Shown here: one piece after another, positions 1-9,000 of the stretch
Layout of the letters: each line of letters opens with the position of its first letter
How positions within the stretch are numbered: position 1 is the stretch's first letter
Assembly (NCBI GenBank): GCA_027604505.1
Contig: JADIIX010000279.1
Coordinates: 1 to 16,288, forward strand
Reading direction: 5' to 3'
Source: Gonapodya sp. JEL0774
Lineage: Eukaryota; Monoblepharomycota; Monoblepharidomycetes; Monoblepharidales; Gonapodyaceae
DNA: 16,288 bases
Notes under the pieces: model-generated
What the model was told of the DNA's origin: nothing
Seen by the model: only the letters and a program-made list of their open reading frames with translations
The model's database searches: none
Made by a program: the position numbers and the translations under genes

Positions 1-459
1 TATTTACTCGAAGGAGGGCAGCAAAAGTAGTTCCCATCACGTGGCGTAAGAGCACAGACGAGGCCCTGGGCACATACGTTGGATGGTTGTCCGGGTGAAC
101 ATGTACTTGGCGGACATGGATCTTTTGAACATGTTCCACCACTGTCTTTGCTTGATGCATACTAGAAACATTGATCGTGATGAGATTTCAATCGATGTGG
201 TGTGCTGTTGACAACTTACACAGTAGTAATTGTATGATGTTGGACAACAACGATATCCACCATCAAGAGGTGCCAAAGCACACACAAGGTTGCTTGGACA
301 AGCGGATGAAGGTTGGCCTTGAACACATCCCTGTCTTCTCGCGAGAGTCCCGTTTGTTGTGGATCCGATAACCAGAAGCTCATTGCTTGCCAACGCCATA
401 CGCGACAGAAGTATGCATGCAATCGGGAAGAGAACCTCGACGCGCATCGAACTGGTCAT
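1..459 (-). CDS. Secreted cysteine-rich repeat protein, spliced, 3' end beyond window
   Basis: Function unknown. Exon 1 (459-220) encodes 80 residues. Exon 2 (161-1) stays open to the window edge, so the gene is partial. The N-terminus has a hydrophobic stretch ending in ALAS, typical of a signal peptide; the second Met (position 447) would give a tidier signal, so either start is possible. Mature sequence holds a ~33-residue Cys module: Cys, then GQPS, Cys, LVCAL, an aromatic residue and CCP. A second module with the same order of landmarks lies in exon 2, but only in a different reading frame from exon 1. Removing the 58-nt intron at 162-219 joins the two in frame. Cys spacing loosely recalls lustrin-type or other extracellular Cys-rich repeats; that family name is a guess. 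Divergent from the reductase gene at 624, with which it shares an upstream region. Confidence 0.7.
162..219 (-). other. Predicted spliceosomal intron (58 nt, phase 0)
   Basis: Read on the minus strand, the segment begins GTAAGT (the canonical 5' splice consensus) and ends TTTCTAG, a pyrimidine-rich stretch plus AG. Its length is not a multiple of three, so unspliced translation shifts frame and destroys the second Cys module. Splicing restores it exactly (codon TGT, then TAT). Homology between the modules on each side is independent support. Confidence 0.8.
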
Positions 460-493
460 TCAGGAGCAGCACGTTGTCGACTGTTCTGTGGTG

Positions 494-503
494 ATTATAA
501 AGC
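494..503 (-). promoter_or_regulatory. TATA-like element upstream of the Cys-rich gene
   Basis: On the minus strand this reads GCTTTATAAT, 35-45 nt upstream of the ATG at 459. It is a plausible TATA box by position and composition only. The 164-base divergent region (460-623) would have to serve both this gene and the reductase. Confidence 0.35.
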
Positions 504-576
504 CACACACCCCAAAAAAGAAATGTGGCACAGCCGGTGAAAACCTCACCCTTCGCTTGTGTTTCGTTCTTTGCCC

Positions 577-593
577 TTTTTTTTCTTTTTTTT
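577..593 (+). promoter_or_regulatory. T-tract upstream of reductase start
   Basis: A nearly unbroken run of T lies about 30 nt before the ATG at 624. Comparable T-runs stand before the starts at 10254 and 13764, and a T-run on the minus strand lies some 55 nt upstream of 5531. The recurrence suggests a promoter or 5'-UTR element, but no transcript data support it. Confidence 0.3.
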
Positions 594-623
594 CAATACA
601 AAGGTAAAGTTTATTTTCCCAGT

Positions 624-1475
624 ATGAACATTGTAGTGTTGGGTTCGACAGGGATGCTTGGATCCGTTTTCACTCAATACTTTGAAGGTAGTAACTGTGT
701 CGTACTTGGTCTTTCAAGAAGCGATCTGGATGTCGCACGTGCCGCCGACGTCGACATTCTCACTGCAATTCAAAATAAGCTCTCAACCAAGGATATTCAC
801 GGAGACGCTGTCGTCATAAACTGCATCGGCGTCATTCCACATTCTCACCCTCACGATTCAAGTCAGTACTATACAGTCAACGCTCATTTTCCCATTATGC
901 TTGCGCGCGTGTGCAAGTCTCAATCCTGGCACTGTGTGCACATCACCACGGACTGCGTTTACTCAGGTCTGAAGAATAGTGGCGTGTACGTGGAGACTGA
1001 TGTCAGCGACGCACTTGACCATTATGGCATATCAAAGGCCCAAGGAGAGCAAACAGATGCAACCATTATACGAACATCAATAATCGGGGTGGAGCACCCA
1101 CTAAGACAAGGTCGAAGCATGGGATTCCTCGAATGGGTTCTGTCCCACGGTCATGACAAAACACCAGTTACCGGATACCAAGGACATTTGTGGAACGGTG
1201 TGACCACTCTCCAAGTTGCAAAAGTTGTGGACGAAATCATTCGGCGACAATCATACTGGCGTGGAACAAGGCATTTTTTCAGCCCTCGTGTAGTATCGAA
1301 AGCAGAACTTGCACAGATCATTGCACGTGTTTATGAAGTGGATGTGGAGGTTCAGCACATAGAAACAAAGTACGTGAACCGGGCGCTGGGAACTGTCTAC
1401 CATGACTCTGCCATAATGATTCCAGACATTGAAGACCAACTGCTTGAGCTTCGAGCATGGCATCGCTTAGATTGA
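624..1475 (+). CDS. RmlD-like NAD(P)-dependent sugar-nucleotide reductase
   Basis: Extended short-chain dehydrogenase of 283 aa, close to the usual length of dTDP-4-dehydrorhamnose reductase-type enzymes. It shows the N-terminal dinucleotide-binding motif GSTGMLG (residues 7-13), the NCIGVI strand (66-71), VNAHFP, TTDCVYSG (108-115) and the catalytic pair Tyr134/Lys138 in YGISK. The family reduces a 4-keto group on a nucleotide-linked deoxysugar; large DNA viruses use such enzymes to make rhamnose-like sugars for virion glycans. No dehydratase or epimerase partner is visible in this window, so the exact sugar is unknown. Start chosen at 624: the in-frame extension to 525 translates only the T-rich leader, and the Rossmann motif begins right after Met624. 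The 3' end overlaps the convergent gene by 9 bases. Confidence 0.85.
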   Translation: MNIVVLGSTGMLGSVFTQYFEGSNCVVLGLSRSDLDVARAADVDILTAIQNKLSTKDIHGDAVVINCIGVIPHSHPHDSSQYYTVNAHFPIMLARVCKSQSWHCVHITTDCVYSGLKNSGVYVETDVSDALDHYGISKAQGEQTDATIIRTSIIGVEHPLRQGRSMGFLEWVLSHGHDKTPVTGYQGHLWNGVTTLQVAKVVDEIIRRQSYWRGTRHFFSPRVVSKAELAQIIARVYEVDVEVQHIETKYVNRALGTVYHDSAIMIPDIEDQLLELRAWHRLD

Positions 1476-2705
1476 ATCAATCCATTCGCCAAGTTCTTTC
1501 TCAATTTCGCTTTCCGTTAGAACACCACTCAATACGTAATCCTTACGGGCCACATCTCTGATCGTCTCCTGCAGCTTGTGGGAAAATTCTTGCGACGTGT
1601 CGTTTGGCTCGGATGAATCTACCAACACTCGATCTGATTCCGAGAGTGCGTTGTACGCTTCTCTACGGAGAACAGAAGCCTTGCTCAGAATCTCTTCTCT
1701 GAGAGACCCCGCGGGTTGTATGGAGAGAGCCGCTGTGACGTCTGCTACCCCGCTAAATGTATCAATCACACGCGACGCCCTACCCTGCGCGCACACCACC
1801 CTGCCATTTTCTACTCCATCAGACAATCGGTCCACTAATATGTCCACAAGATTTTCTCTCAATTCTCCCGATTGTTCCACAATCGCCCACGTGCTGGACA
1901 GTATGGACCCCTCATCGGCGCCCGCAAATGTAATGTATTCGTTCTTGTTCAGTATGTCATCTAACGTCATCAAAGCATTCGCCTGCTTGTCGCTGCCCAA
2001 ACGTTCTCTAATTTCCTTTGCAATAGTATCACGTACCACAGTGAGTCGTTGGTCCACTTTGGCAGGCAACGCCGTATCCTTGATGCGTTGCCACGACCCT
2101 TTGATGCCACTGATTACTGCTGGATCATGAACATTCTGAGGATCACTCGAAAGTCGAGGCACTCGCACACCGGTTTGTTCCCAATGTTGGATGTGATGGA
2201 AGTCATCGAATTCGACCATTCGCAGAAGCTCCTCATTCTTTCGCATTTCCTCATGATGCGTGGCTTCATTTTGCAGAAATTGAGCCGCTTCCATGAGATG
2301 GTCTTTGACACGTGAACCTGCGTGAATCCGCGTGTAAAGCGTTCTCGCCCTTTCGATATTCCCTTCAAAGTCATAATGACCATATCTGTACACTCTCGCC
2401 AGCAATGCAAGTGCCGCTTCACTCTCTGCCGTTTTCGGATATTCCCTTCCCAATTTTTCCAGCAATGCAATTGCATCCATCACGCGTGGTGGACGCCCTC
2501 TCTTCGCAATTGTACCACCGCTCGCAAAAATGTCGGGCTCTCCAGATAAAAGATCAAGCGCTCTGTCTAATTGAGAAGCAGATACAGTCGATGACTGAAG
2601 TGTACGAAAGGCATGATTTTTTGGATGCTCAGTCCTCGTCGGTTGAACATACCAGATCAGTACAGCAATGCACATCAACAGTAGAGATACGAAGATCAGC
2701 AACAT
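1467..2705 (-). CDS. Membrane-anchored protein with Sel1/TPR-like helical region
   Basis: 412 aa, function unknown. An N-terminal hydrophobic segment (about residues 2-20) is followed by a polar tail, which fits a signal anchor with the bulk of the protein on one side of the membrane. Residues ~75-128 look like Sel1/TPR helical repeats: alternating Ala/Leu-rich helices with the Y.YG and ARTLY landmarks. The C-terminal half is mainly charged, probably helical, and not recognised. Similar single-pass, repeat-bearing proteins of unknown role occur in large DNA viruses, so a virion membrane or assembly role is possible but speculative. The gene starts 51 bases after the end of the chitinase gene on the same strand and its 3' end overlaps the reductase gene by 9 bases. 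Confidence 0.7.
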   Translation of the reverse strand: MLLIFVSLLLMCIAVLIWYVQPTRTEHPKNHAFRTLQSSTVSASQLDRALDLLSGEPDIFASGGTIAKRGRPPRVMDAIALLEKLGREYPKTAESEAALALLARVYRYGHYDFEGNIERARTLYTRIHAGSRVKDHLMEAAQFLQNEATHHEEMRKNEELLRMVEFDDFHHIQHWEQTGVRVPRLSSDPQNVHDPAVISGIKGSWQRIKDTALPAKVDQRLTVVRDTIAKEIRERLGSDKQANALMTLDDILNKNEYITFAGADEGSILSSTWAIVEQSGELRENLVDILVDRLSDGVENGRVVCAQGRASRVIDTFSGVADVTAALSIQPAGSLREEILSKASVLRREAYNALSESDRVLVDSSEPNDTSQEFSHKLQETIRDVARKDYVLSGVLTESEIEKELGEWIDSI

Positions 2706-2756
2706 TTTCCTGTGACGTCAAAAGCGTTAATTTTTTTGTAAATCGTTGTACTTGCT

Positions 2757-4265
2757 TCATATGAGTGCATTGTAAATTGCTGATCGTAGGTCCTTCTCAA
2801 CAGGAGTTGAATCTTGTTTTAAAAAGTACCATGTGAAGACTCCACACGCTCCTGCACGAACGACTGCTTGCGCAGCCGTCGCGGCTTCGGATACAGTAGT
2901 CACATGGTTGCCCCATCCTTCCACGGGCGCTTCTACACCCACAAATAGTTTCGACGGGGATACATATTTAGAGAATTCAGTGAGAGTTCCGGAGTAGTTG
3001 AATGCTGACTGTTCACCTGAATCGTACGTCATGATAAAGATCCAGTCCAAAAGCCCCGTCTTCAGCGCTGGTATGGCATTTCCAGTTGTCACACCAGATG
3101 CCCATGTAGCCGTAGTCAACAGCTTTTGGCCCTGGGGAAGGATTGTGCGGAACCCTTTCACAATGGATTCGTACTTGGTTGCGACAGACGTATCCGCACT
3201 CCACGCTGTCGGAGGCTCGTAATCTATATCAAGTCCGTCTACTCCTGTTTCGTCCACAAATGTCTTGAGCGCACTCAAAGAATATCCTGACGACCAGTCA
3301 CCAGCAGACCCTCCACCCACACTCGCAAGTACTTTGATGTTGGGCAGGCGTGCCTTCAGACCTGCAATCTCCGATTTCAACTTGCTTCGGTTGTATCCGT
3401 TACCATATCCATCTATGAACGCGAGCAAAACTACCCCAACGTCACTCGTAATCGAGGACAATCCATAGTTTACCCAATTGGGGAGATATGTTCCAACTAT
3501 GCGTTTAGGTGTTGTTGTTGTCCCTCCCCCCGACGTGCCAGTTCCCGTTCCCGTGCCCGTTCCAGTGCCAGTACCAGTACCAGTACCAGTACTGCCTGAC
3601 GATACGGTTCCAGTCTGAGCCAGGGCGATACTTGCCTGAGGGAGCAAAACGTGTGTGGATTCACCTTGTTTCCATTCATTTGTCGGGTCAAGTGCATTGA
3701 ACGATACTGCTCCCTTGGCATAGAACGTGTATGAAGTGGCAACCCCATTGCCCTGAGGTTGAGCTACGACCGCCGCACATCCTGGTACTTTTGCTGCCCA
3801 CGCCCTTCCCGCGGATACAGTTGATGCTTTGGTGGAACAGATATCATGTACACCCACCGCGAGACTGCGATTGAATGAGGCCCACGATTGATCGATCGCG
3901 ACCGGTTGAATGAAGACGCTGGCCAGACTTCCAGCAATTGCCGAGACACTGCCTTTGAAACTGCTGCGATTTGCTGCAGCAACAAGTGAAGAAAGAACGT
4001 ACGTAGATTCTCCATCTCTTTGTATATTGGATTGGTCACTCGTCAGAAGGGATACTGCGCTCTTGGCATAACACGCCAATTGGCCCTGCGTGGAGGTTTG
4101 TTGGACCACAACACCAAGACATGTCGGTAGACTAAGTGCCCATTGCTGAGCCGCCACTGCTGTCGAACACCGTGTACTTGCGATATCATGAAGACCAAAA
4201 GACAGAGACTTTGAGTATTTTGTCCATAAAAGTCCGTCATTCGATTCTGGAGTGAGAAAACTCAT
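2757..4265 (-). CDS. GH18 chitinase with two PAN/apple-like N-terminal modules
   Basis: 502 aa. The C-terminal half (about 253-502) is a glycoside hydrolase family 18 domain: the SVGGG strand (315-319), the catalytic DGLDIDYE motif (343-350, proton donor Glu350), MTYD (412-415) and a late barrel Trp (WYF, 479-481). All key residues are present, so it should hydrolyse beta-1,4-GlcNAc polymers. The N-terminus holds two related modules (~13-91 and ~127-208), each with an LHDI/VHDI-type strand, paired Cys, a second Cys or Tyr-Ala-Lys segment, and GEST near the end. They resemble PAN/apple or carbohydrate-binding folds and may tether the enzyme to glycan. A Thr-Gly dipeptide linker (226-244) separates the halves. 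No signal peptide is visible, so export by the ER route is unlikely; packaging in virions or release at lysis would fit. Confidence 0.88.
   Translation of the reverse strand: MSFLTPESNDGLLWTKYSKSLSFGLHDIASTRCSTAVAAQQWALSLPTCLGVVVQQTSTQGQLACYAKSAVSLLTSDQSNIQRDGESTYVLSSLVAAANRSSFKGSVSAIAGSLASVFIQPVAIDQSWASFNRSLAVGVHDICSTKASTVSAGRAWAAKVPGCAAVVAQPQGNGVATSYTFYAKGAVSFNALDPTNEWKQGESTHVLLPQASIALAQTGTVSSGSTGTGTGTGTGTGTGTGTGTSGGGTTTTPKRIVGTYLPNWVNYGLSSITSDVGVVLLAFIDGYGNGYNRSKLKSEIAGLKARLPNIKVLASVGGGSAGDWSSGYSLSALKTFVDETGVDGLDIDYEPPTAWSADTSVATKYESIVKGFRTILPQGQKLLTTATWASGVTTGNAIPALKTGLLDWIFIMTYDSGEQSAFNYSGTLTEFSKYVSPSKLFVGVEAPVEGWGNHVTTVSEAATAAQAVVRAGACGVFTWYFLKQDSTPVEKDLRSAIYNALI
3534..3590 (-). repeat. 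Hexanucleotide microsatellite coding a Thr-Gly linker
   Basis: Tandem 6-base units (on the plus strand CCAGTA, CCAGTG, CCCGTT and similar) encode about nine Thr-Gly dipeptides, residues 226-244 of the chitinase. Third-position variety in part of the run shows age, while the identical CCAGTA units suggest recent slippage. Linker length probably varies between strains. Confidence 0.8.
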
Positions 4266-4289
4266 GCTGTATGTTATTTGTGCTTCAAT

Positions 4290-5531
4290 CTACACTACAA
4301 AATCTCTCGGCTTCAAAAGGCGAATTAGAGCGTACACTACATCTGGATCTTCACTGTAAAGCGCCCAATACGCTGCGTCGATCGGGTCCCAAGATTCACC
4401 TACTAGTCTTAGAGCAAGTGTACACAGACTATAGAGCGGATGTCTCTTTGGTACTTTAAACATCTTGAATTGACTCTGCATTGTCACCGTGGTCGCTACA
4501 CGACGGGCAAGATTGTCGTAGTCCATAGCATACTCGTGAAACAAGTCGGAAAACGTCGGAAAATAGGTCAGCACATCAAGCGGACGTCCGCGCGTTAAAG
4601 ACCGAGCGTAGGCGACGACGAGATTCTCGCAATTTCCTCGAAGCTCAGATCCCACGACAAAGTCTGGAAAGTCCACCTTAAACCGCGCGTACGGGACACA
4701 AGCGCTCACGCCCGCTTTGCGAAACACAATACCTCGAAGAAGATGCGTAATGTAAGGAGGCACCGTGTATTTGCGCTCTCTGTACAAGCGCAAAAAGTGT
4801 TCGATCTTGGCTGTGTCGAACCTCTCGGGAACCGTCACTCCAACATGCTCAAACATTGAGCCGGGCTCGTGAGTGGTACCAGAGTCATTGTGCACAACAC
4901 CCACAAACTGAAGTCGGGGCGTGTACACTGGTACTACATTGAGTCTGGAAGGATGCTCAACGGTGAAAATGTAGGTGAACCCGCGTACTCCTGATTGAGC
5001 GAGGATCCGCAGGACCTCACTTCCACCCGCAAGAAAGAAAAGACCCTTGAATGATTGCGTACTTCCGAATCGGCTGTTCTTTGCATTGATCCGACGGTGT
5101 GTAGAGACTTGCCAATCTTCACCGTTGTGAAAAACACGCACAACTGCCCCGTCCACCATAGCCTCTGCCGTGATGATGCCGCTGCGTACATCATGCATTA
5201 TGCTTTCACTATTCTGAGAGAACCACACCCAGTCTTTGTGTACAAACGCGGAGAAGTCCCTACACATGACTGTTGGAGACCCCACATTAAGTGGAGTAGA
5301 TACTATCAGACCCGTCGCTTCTTGATGTGCAAGCGTCAGGATATCACTCGAAACACCTCGGGGTAATACCACGTTTTTCGAAGAGTTTGATAATGTAATA
5401 AGTGCCATTGTACCACTTCCACGCTCAGTGATAACTCGCAAACCCAGGCGTGACGCCCCGGTCCTCCAATTCAGTCCATGGGTAGCGGAATACCCAAATA
5501 TAAGAGACAGCAGCCCGGAATTGACATGCAT
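4290..5531 (-). CDS. RNA ligase-fold protein, motif I lysine replaced by Met
   Basis: 413 aa from the ATG at 5531. Residue numbers here count from 5537, a TTG two codons earlier; Met44 (5408) is an alternative start. The order of landmarks matches T4 Rnl1-like nucleotidyltransferases: a GLIVS strand (76-80), motif I region AEAMVDG (124-130), WQVSTHRRINA (142-152), the IIIa/IV-like YIFTVEHPSRLNVVPVY (189-205), RGIVF (268-272) and RFKVDFPDFV (285-294, motif V-like), and a C-terminal LTYFPTFSDLF segment. In active ligases motif I is KxDG, whose Lys becomes adenylated. Here the codon at 5157-5159 is ATG (Met127), and the usual motif V Glu is Arg. Asp129-Gly130 and one motif V Lys remain. An inactive, possibly RNA-binding pseudo-ligase is the simplest reading; capping-enzyme-like or other nucleotidyltransferase-fold proteins are alternatives. 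The reading frame is intact. Confidence 0.6.
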   Translation of the reverse strand: MHVNSGLLSLIFGYSATHGLNWRTGASRLGLRVITERGSGTMALITLSNSSKNVVLPRGVSSDILTLAHQEATGLIVSTPLNVGSPTVMCRDFSAFVHKDWVWFSQNSESIMHDVRSGIITAEAMVDGAVVRVFHNGEDWQVSTHRRINAKNSRFGSTQSFKGLFFLAGGSEVLRILAQSGVRGFTYIFTVEHPSRLNVVPVYTPRLQFVGVVHNDSGTTHEPGSMFEHVGVTVPERFDTAKIEHFLRLYRERKYTVPPYITHLLRGIVFRKAGVSACVPYARFKVDFPDFVVGSELRGNCENLVVAYARSLTRGRPLDVLTYFPTFSDLFHEYAMDYDNLARRVATTVTMQSQFKMFKVPKRHPLYSLCTLALRLVGESWDPIDAAYWALYSEDPDVVYALIRLLKPRDFVV

Positions 5532-5592
5532 GGTCAAGAAAAACTTGTAATCTTTTATCGATACTTAAGTTCCAAACACGTCGACAAAAAAA

Positions 5593-6060
5593 AATATGGG
5601 ATGGGATGAAATGATCTCTGTGAACCATCCTCATCCTCATCCTGAATTGAGTTTTCGAAAAGTTTCAGAATCTCTCGTCCTCATCCCCATCCCCATCCCG
5701 AAAGAGTTTTCGAAAAGTTTCAGAATCTCTAATCCCATCCCCATCCTCATCCCGAAAGAGTTTTCGAAAAGTTTCAGGATCTCTCATCCCCATCCTGAAA
5801 CAGTTTTTCGAAAAGTTTCAGAATCTCGAATGCCATCCTCATCCCGGATGAGTTTTCGAAAAGTTTCAGAATCTCGAATCCCCATCCTCATCCCATCACA
5901 ATCCTCATCCTGAAAGAGTTTTCCAAAAGTTTCAGTATCTTCATCCCATCCTCATCCCATCCTGCAAGAGTTTTCGAAAAGTTTCAGAATCTCCCATCAC
6001 CATCCTCATCCCATCCCATCCCAACCCATCCCATCCTGAAAAGTTTTTGAAAAGTTTCCT
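5593..6060 (+). repeat. Repeat array 1 (TTTTCGAAAA core in CATCC-rich DNA)
   Basis: Fills the gap between the ligase-like gene and the first primase-helicase. At least six good units share AGTTTTCGAAAAGTTTCAG followed by A/G-ATCTC; cores start at 5652, 5707, 5761, 5805, 5853 and 5971, with variants at 5919 (CC for CG in the centre) and about 6044. Units are separated by runs of CATCC/CATCCC of varying length. The core is a perfect 10-bp palindrome. The array opens with a short stretch of opposite polarity (GGGATGGGATG at ~5597-5607) that could pair with the CATCCCATCC runs. No gene is seen here. Confidence 0.92.
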
Positions 6061-6082
6061 TTTCTCATTTTAGACACCCAAC

Positions 6083-9000
6083 ATGGCGAACAAGGAACAA
6101 CTCGCAAAATACTGGGAACTAGGCTGGATTGCCTTCCCCATCTCACTCACCTGGAATGCGCAGCGCGAAAAGAAGGAGCTCCAGGCTCCCAAAGGATGGC
6201 AGAATCTCGACATGGAAGCAGCCAAGGCCCTACCACCAAGGACCGCTTTCGCTATTCAAACTGGCTCCGGGTCTGGAATCATCGTCCTAGATATTGACGA
6301 TGTCGACGGGTGGCAACGCTTTCTTGAAGAGAAGGGTAGGGAAGCTCCTGAAACCGTGACCGCGCGTTCTCAGCGCGGCGGTCTTCACTACTATTTCAAT
6401 TGGACTGATTCCATTGCGGATCTCAAGTCAACATCTGCTCTCCTTGGTGGTTGCGCAGATATACGCAATAAGGGCGGAATGATTATCGCACCGCCAAGTA
6501 CTTTCCACGTACCTGGGGAGAATGATCCACGTTGCTACTCGTGGCTTGAAGGCAACTCACCGTGGGACTTTAATCTTGCCGAAATGCCCGACTGGCTCGT
6601 GCAGGCTCTGCGCGAGAGCGGAGGTGGTTCCACCAACGCTACCAAACGTGCTGGCCAACAGGCCCATGTGCAACTCGATGGCCCGGATTCCATGACAACG
6701 CCCAACGTTGTTAAGGAATTTATTGCCGAGTTCTACGCCATCATGCCAGGCACCGTTGGCGGCACCAAGTGGCTTGGGGATGGTGCTGGCTATGCTGTGT
6801 CGACAAACGTGTTGGACTGTTGCTTCAAGAAAGCTCCACACAAAAGTAACCGCCAGTTCATTTTCGTGAGCGCCAGTGGGGACATGTCTCGCCGCTGTCA
6901 CGACGGAGAGTGCATGGATAAGAAATGGGGCCAGCGCAAGGTCCCTGTCGATGTGATGCAAGCAATCCAGGCATTGTTCACTTCGAAGGTGGTTGTTGAT
7001 CCGGAGCTCGTTGAGCTCGCCCGCAAGGAGGCTGCCGACCACTTGAATGACGCTGTCCCTGGAAACGATGCGATGACCATGACGTTGAAACCGGACTCCA
7101 GCGGGTTTGAAGGTGCGCTGACGAAATTTATAGGACGAGAACGTTGCTCACAGTGCGGAAAGGGTACATTGATGGCAACAACCAGCAGCACGGGTCTCGT
7201 GATAGCCTGCAATAATGTGGGTTGTCCGTTCAAGATGCCGGCAAGCGGAGGTATTGCCGTCCCGACAGACAAGTATGCGAACCTGGGCAAATACTTCGTC
7301 ATCATTCAACAAGTCAACAACACAACAATCAATAACCACATATATGGCTCCGTCGATACTGACATTGGTCCATATGAATTCGTGAAAGACAACGTTCAGT
7401 TCTTCGAGTCTGAGAAGCTCAATCGCTGCTTTCTCCTCTCTCTGACTGGAACTGGGGTCCACATCGCGGATTTCATTCGAACATACTACGCTGATGCGGA
7501 CATCGTTTACGTCAATGATGCCGACAAGAACGGACCGTGGATGGCATTTGTGGACGGCAGGTGGACGGCCATGGACCTCACAGACATTGCGGATCGTTTG
7601 CTAAGTGCAAACGATTTCCGTGGACATTTTGACCGTGCGTGGGCTCACTACGCTGAGCTCAATGAACAGCGCAAGGCAAAAAGGATCAGTGAAACGCTGG
7701 TCGCGATCGGAGAACCCTTCAAGTTGAAAGGGTATATGAGCTTGACGAAACGCTTCTTTGCAAAACGAAGTGCGGAGTTTCTGAAGCTACGAGACTCAAA
7801 GCGAAATCTCATAGGGTTTGAGAATGGTATTCTTGACTTGGACGCCTGGACCTCGGGAAGGACAGACTACTTCCGTGTCTCGCGTCCAGATGACTATGTT
7901 ACCATGAGTACTGGTTACGACTTCAACCATGCAGAAGCACATGATGAGGAGATAAAAGAGCGCATCATGGAGGTTCTGTCTCAGATACAGCCTGAAGTGG
8001 AAAACCGTGACTTTCTGCTAAAATTTCTTTCGTCCATGCTCTCCGGAGAAATCAAAGATGCAAAGCTCATGTTCTTTGAAGGCAACGGTGCCAATGGGAA
8101 GAGCATGCTCACAAAATCTGTGGTTTCAATTCTTGGGGACTATGGAGCCATGGCGAAGACTGAGATATTTACTCAGAAGGCTGGGTCAGATGCCCGAGCG
8201 CCAAACTCTGCGATCGCCAAGATTGCAAGAGCTCGCGGAGTTTTCTGCGAGGAGATTGAGGTGGGGGCAAAAATCAATACCAAAGTCATGAAGGAGTTGA
8301 CAGGCGCCAACAAGATCTCGAATCGTGCTGTCTATGCCCGTGAAGAAATTACCATCGAACCTCAGTGGCATTTTGCAATGTGCGTTAACCACGCACCAAG
8401 CTTTGCAGACGACAAATCCGATGGTGCTACTCGACGAATCGACATTCTACCATTCACTTCCTCCTTTATTGTCAGCGGAGAAGTTGACGTCGACAACCAT
8501 GTATACCGTGCCGATCCCAATATGGCTGAACGATTGGGCGGGGAGTGGCGAAATTCATTCCTGGGCATCCTTCTCGATTACTACAAAAAATTCCGTGCAG
8601 AGGGTCTGGAGAGACCTTCCGAAGTTCAGGAAAGGCGTGAGGACTACATTGCAAGGAACAACCCACTTTGGGACTTTCTTCAAGAATCGCTCGTAGAAAG
8701 CGCAAACAGCACAGTTTCATTGGATGATATCCTCACCCGATTCCGTCGTTGGTTCATCCGGACGTACGGCGAGGCGGCGCTCCAGGTCCAGTACCCGGAA
8801 TACGTAGAATCACAAACACATCGACGTGGGGGGAAGTTGAAAGTTATTCGTGAGATTGGCGGGAAGCTGCGACAGATGGGAAAGAGTGTCGGGTTGGTGT
8901 TTGGCAAGAACACTTGCCTACTGGGCCACGATTGGGCTCCAGAACGAGCAGTTCAGATTGCTGAAAATCGAGCTGGGACGAAAGCAGGCACTGTGGAAAG

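Noticed and set aside
37-162. Unspliced C-terminus of the Cys-rich ORF (stop near 37)
   Set aside because: The residues after the intron in that frame lack the Cys pattern, whereas the spliced frame gives a clear second module.
525-623. N-terminal extension of the reductase
   Set aside because: The 33 extra residues come from the T-rich leader; the Rossmann motif starts immediately after Met at 624, as usual in the family.
1576-2130. 184-aa plus-strand ORF opposite the Sel1/TPR-like gene
   Set aside because: Antisense shadow of a well-supported gene; composition is Ser/Thr-rich as expected for such shadows and no domain is recognised.
5596-5913. 105-aa plus-strand ORF across repeat array 1
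   Set aside because: It only translates the CATCC and TTTTCGAAAA units into repeated HPHP and FRKVSES strings; the array is in a gene-free gap and unit lengths do not preserve frame.
5593-6060. CRISPR array
   Set aside because: Repeats are degenerate, intervals are low-complexity CATCC runs rather than unique spacers, spacing varies (44-73) and no cas-type operon is present. The Cas4-like fold of the nuclease alone is not evidence.
6557-7042. 161-aa minus-strand ORF inside the first primase-helicase
   Set aside because: Antisense shadow of PrimPol coding sequence, with no start context or motif of its own.
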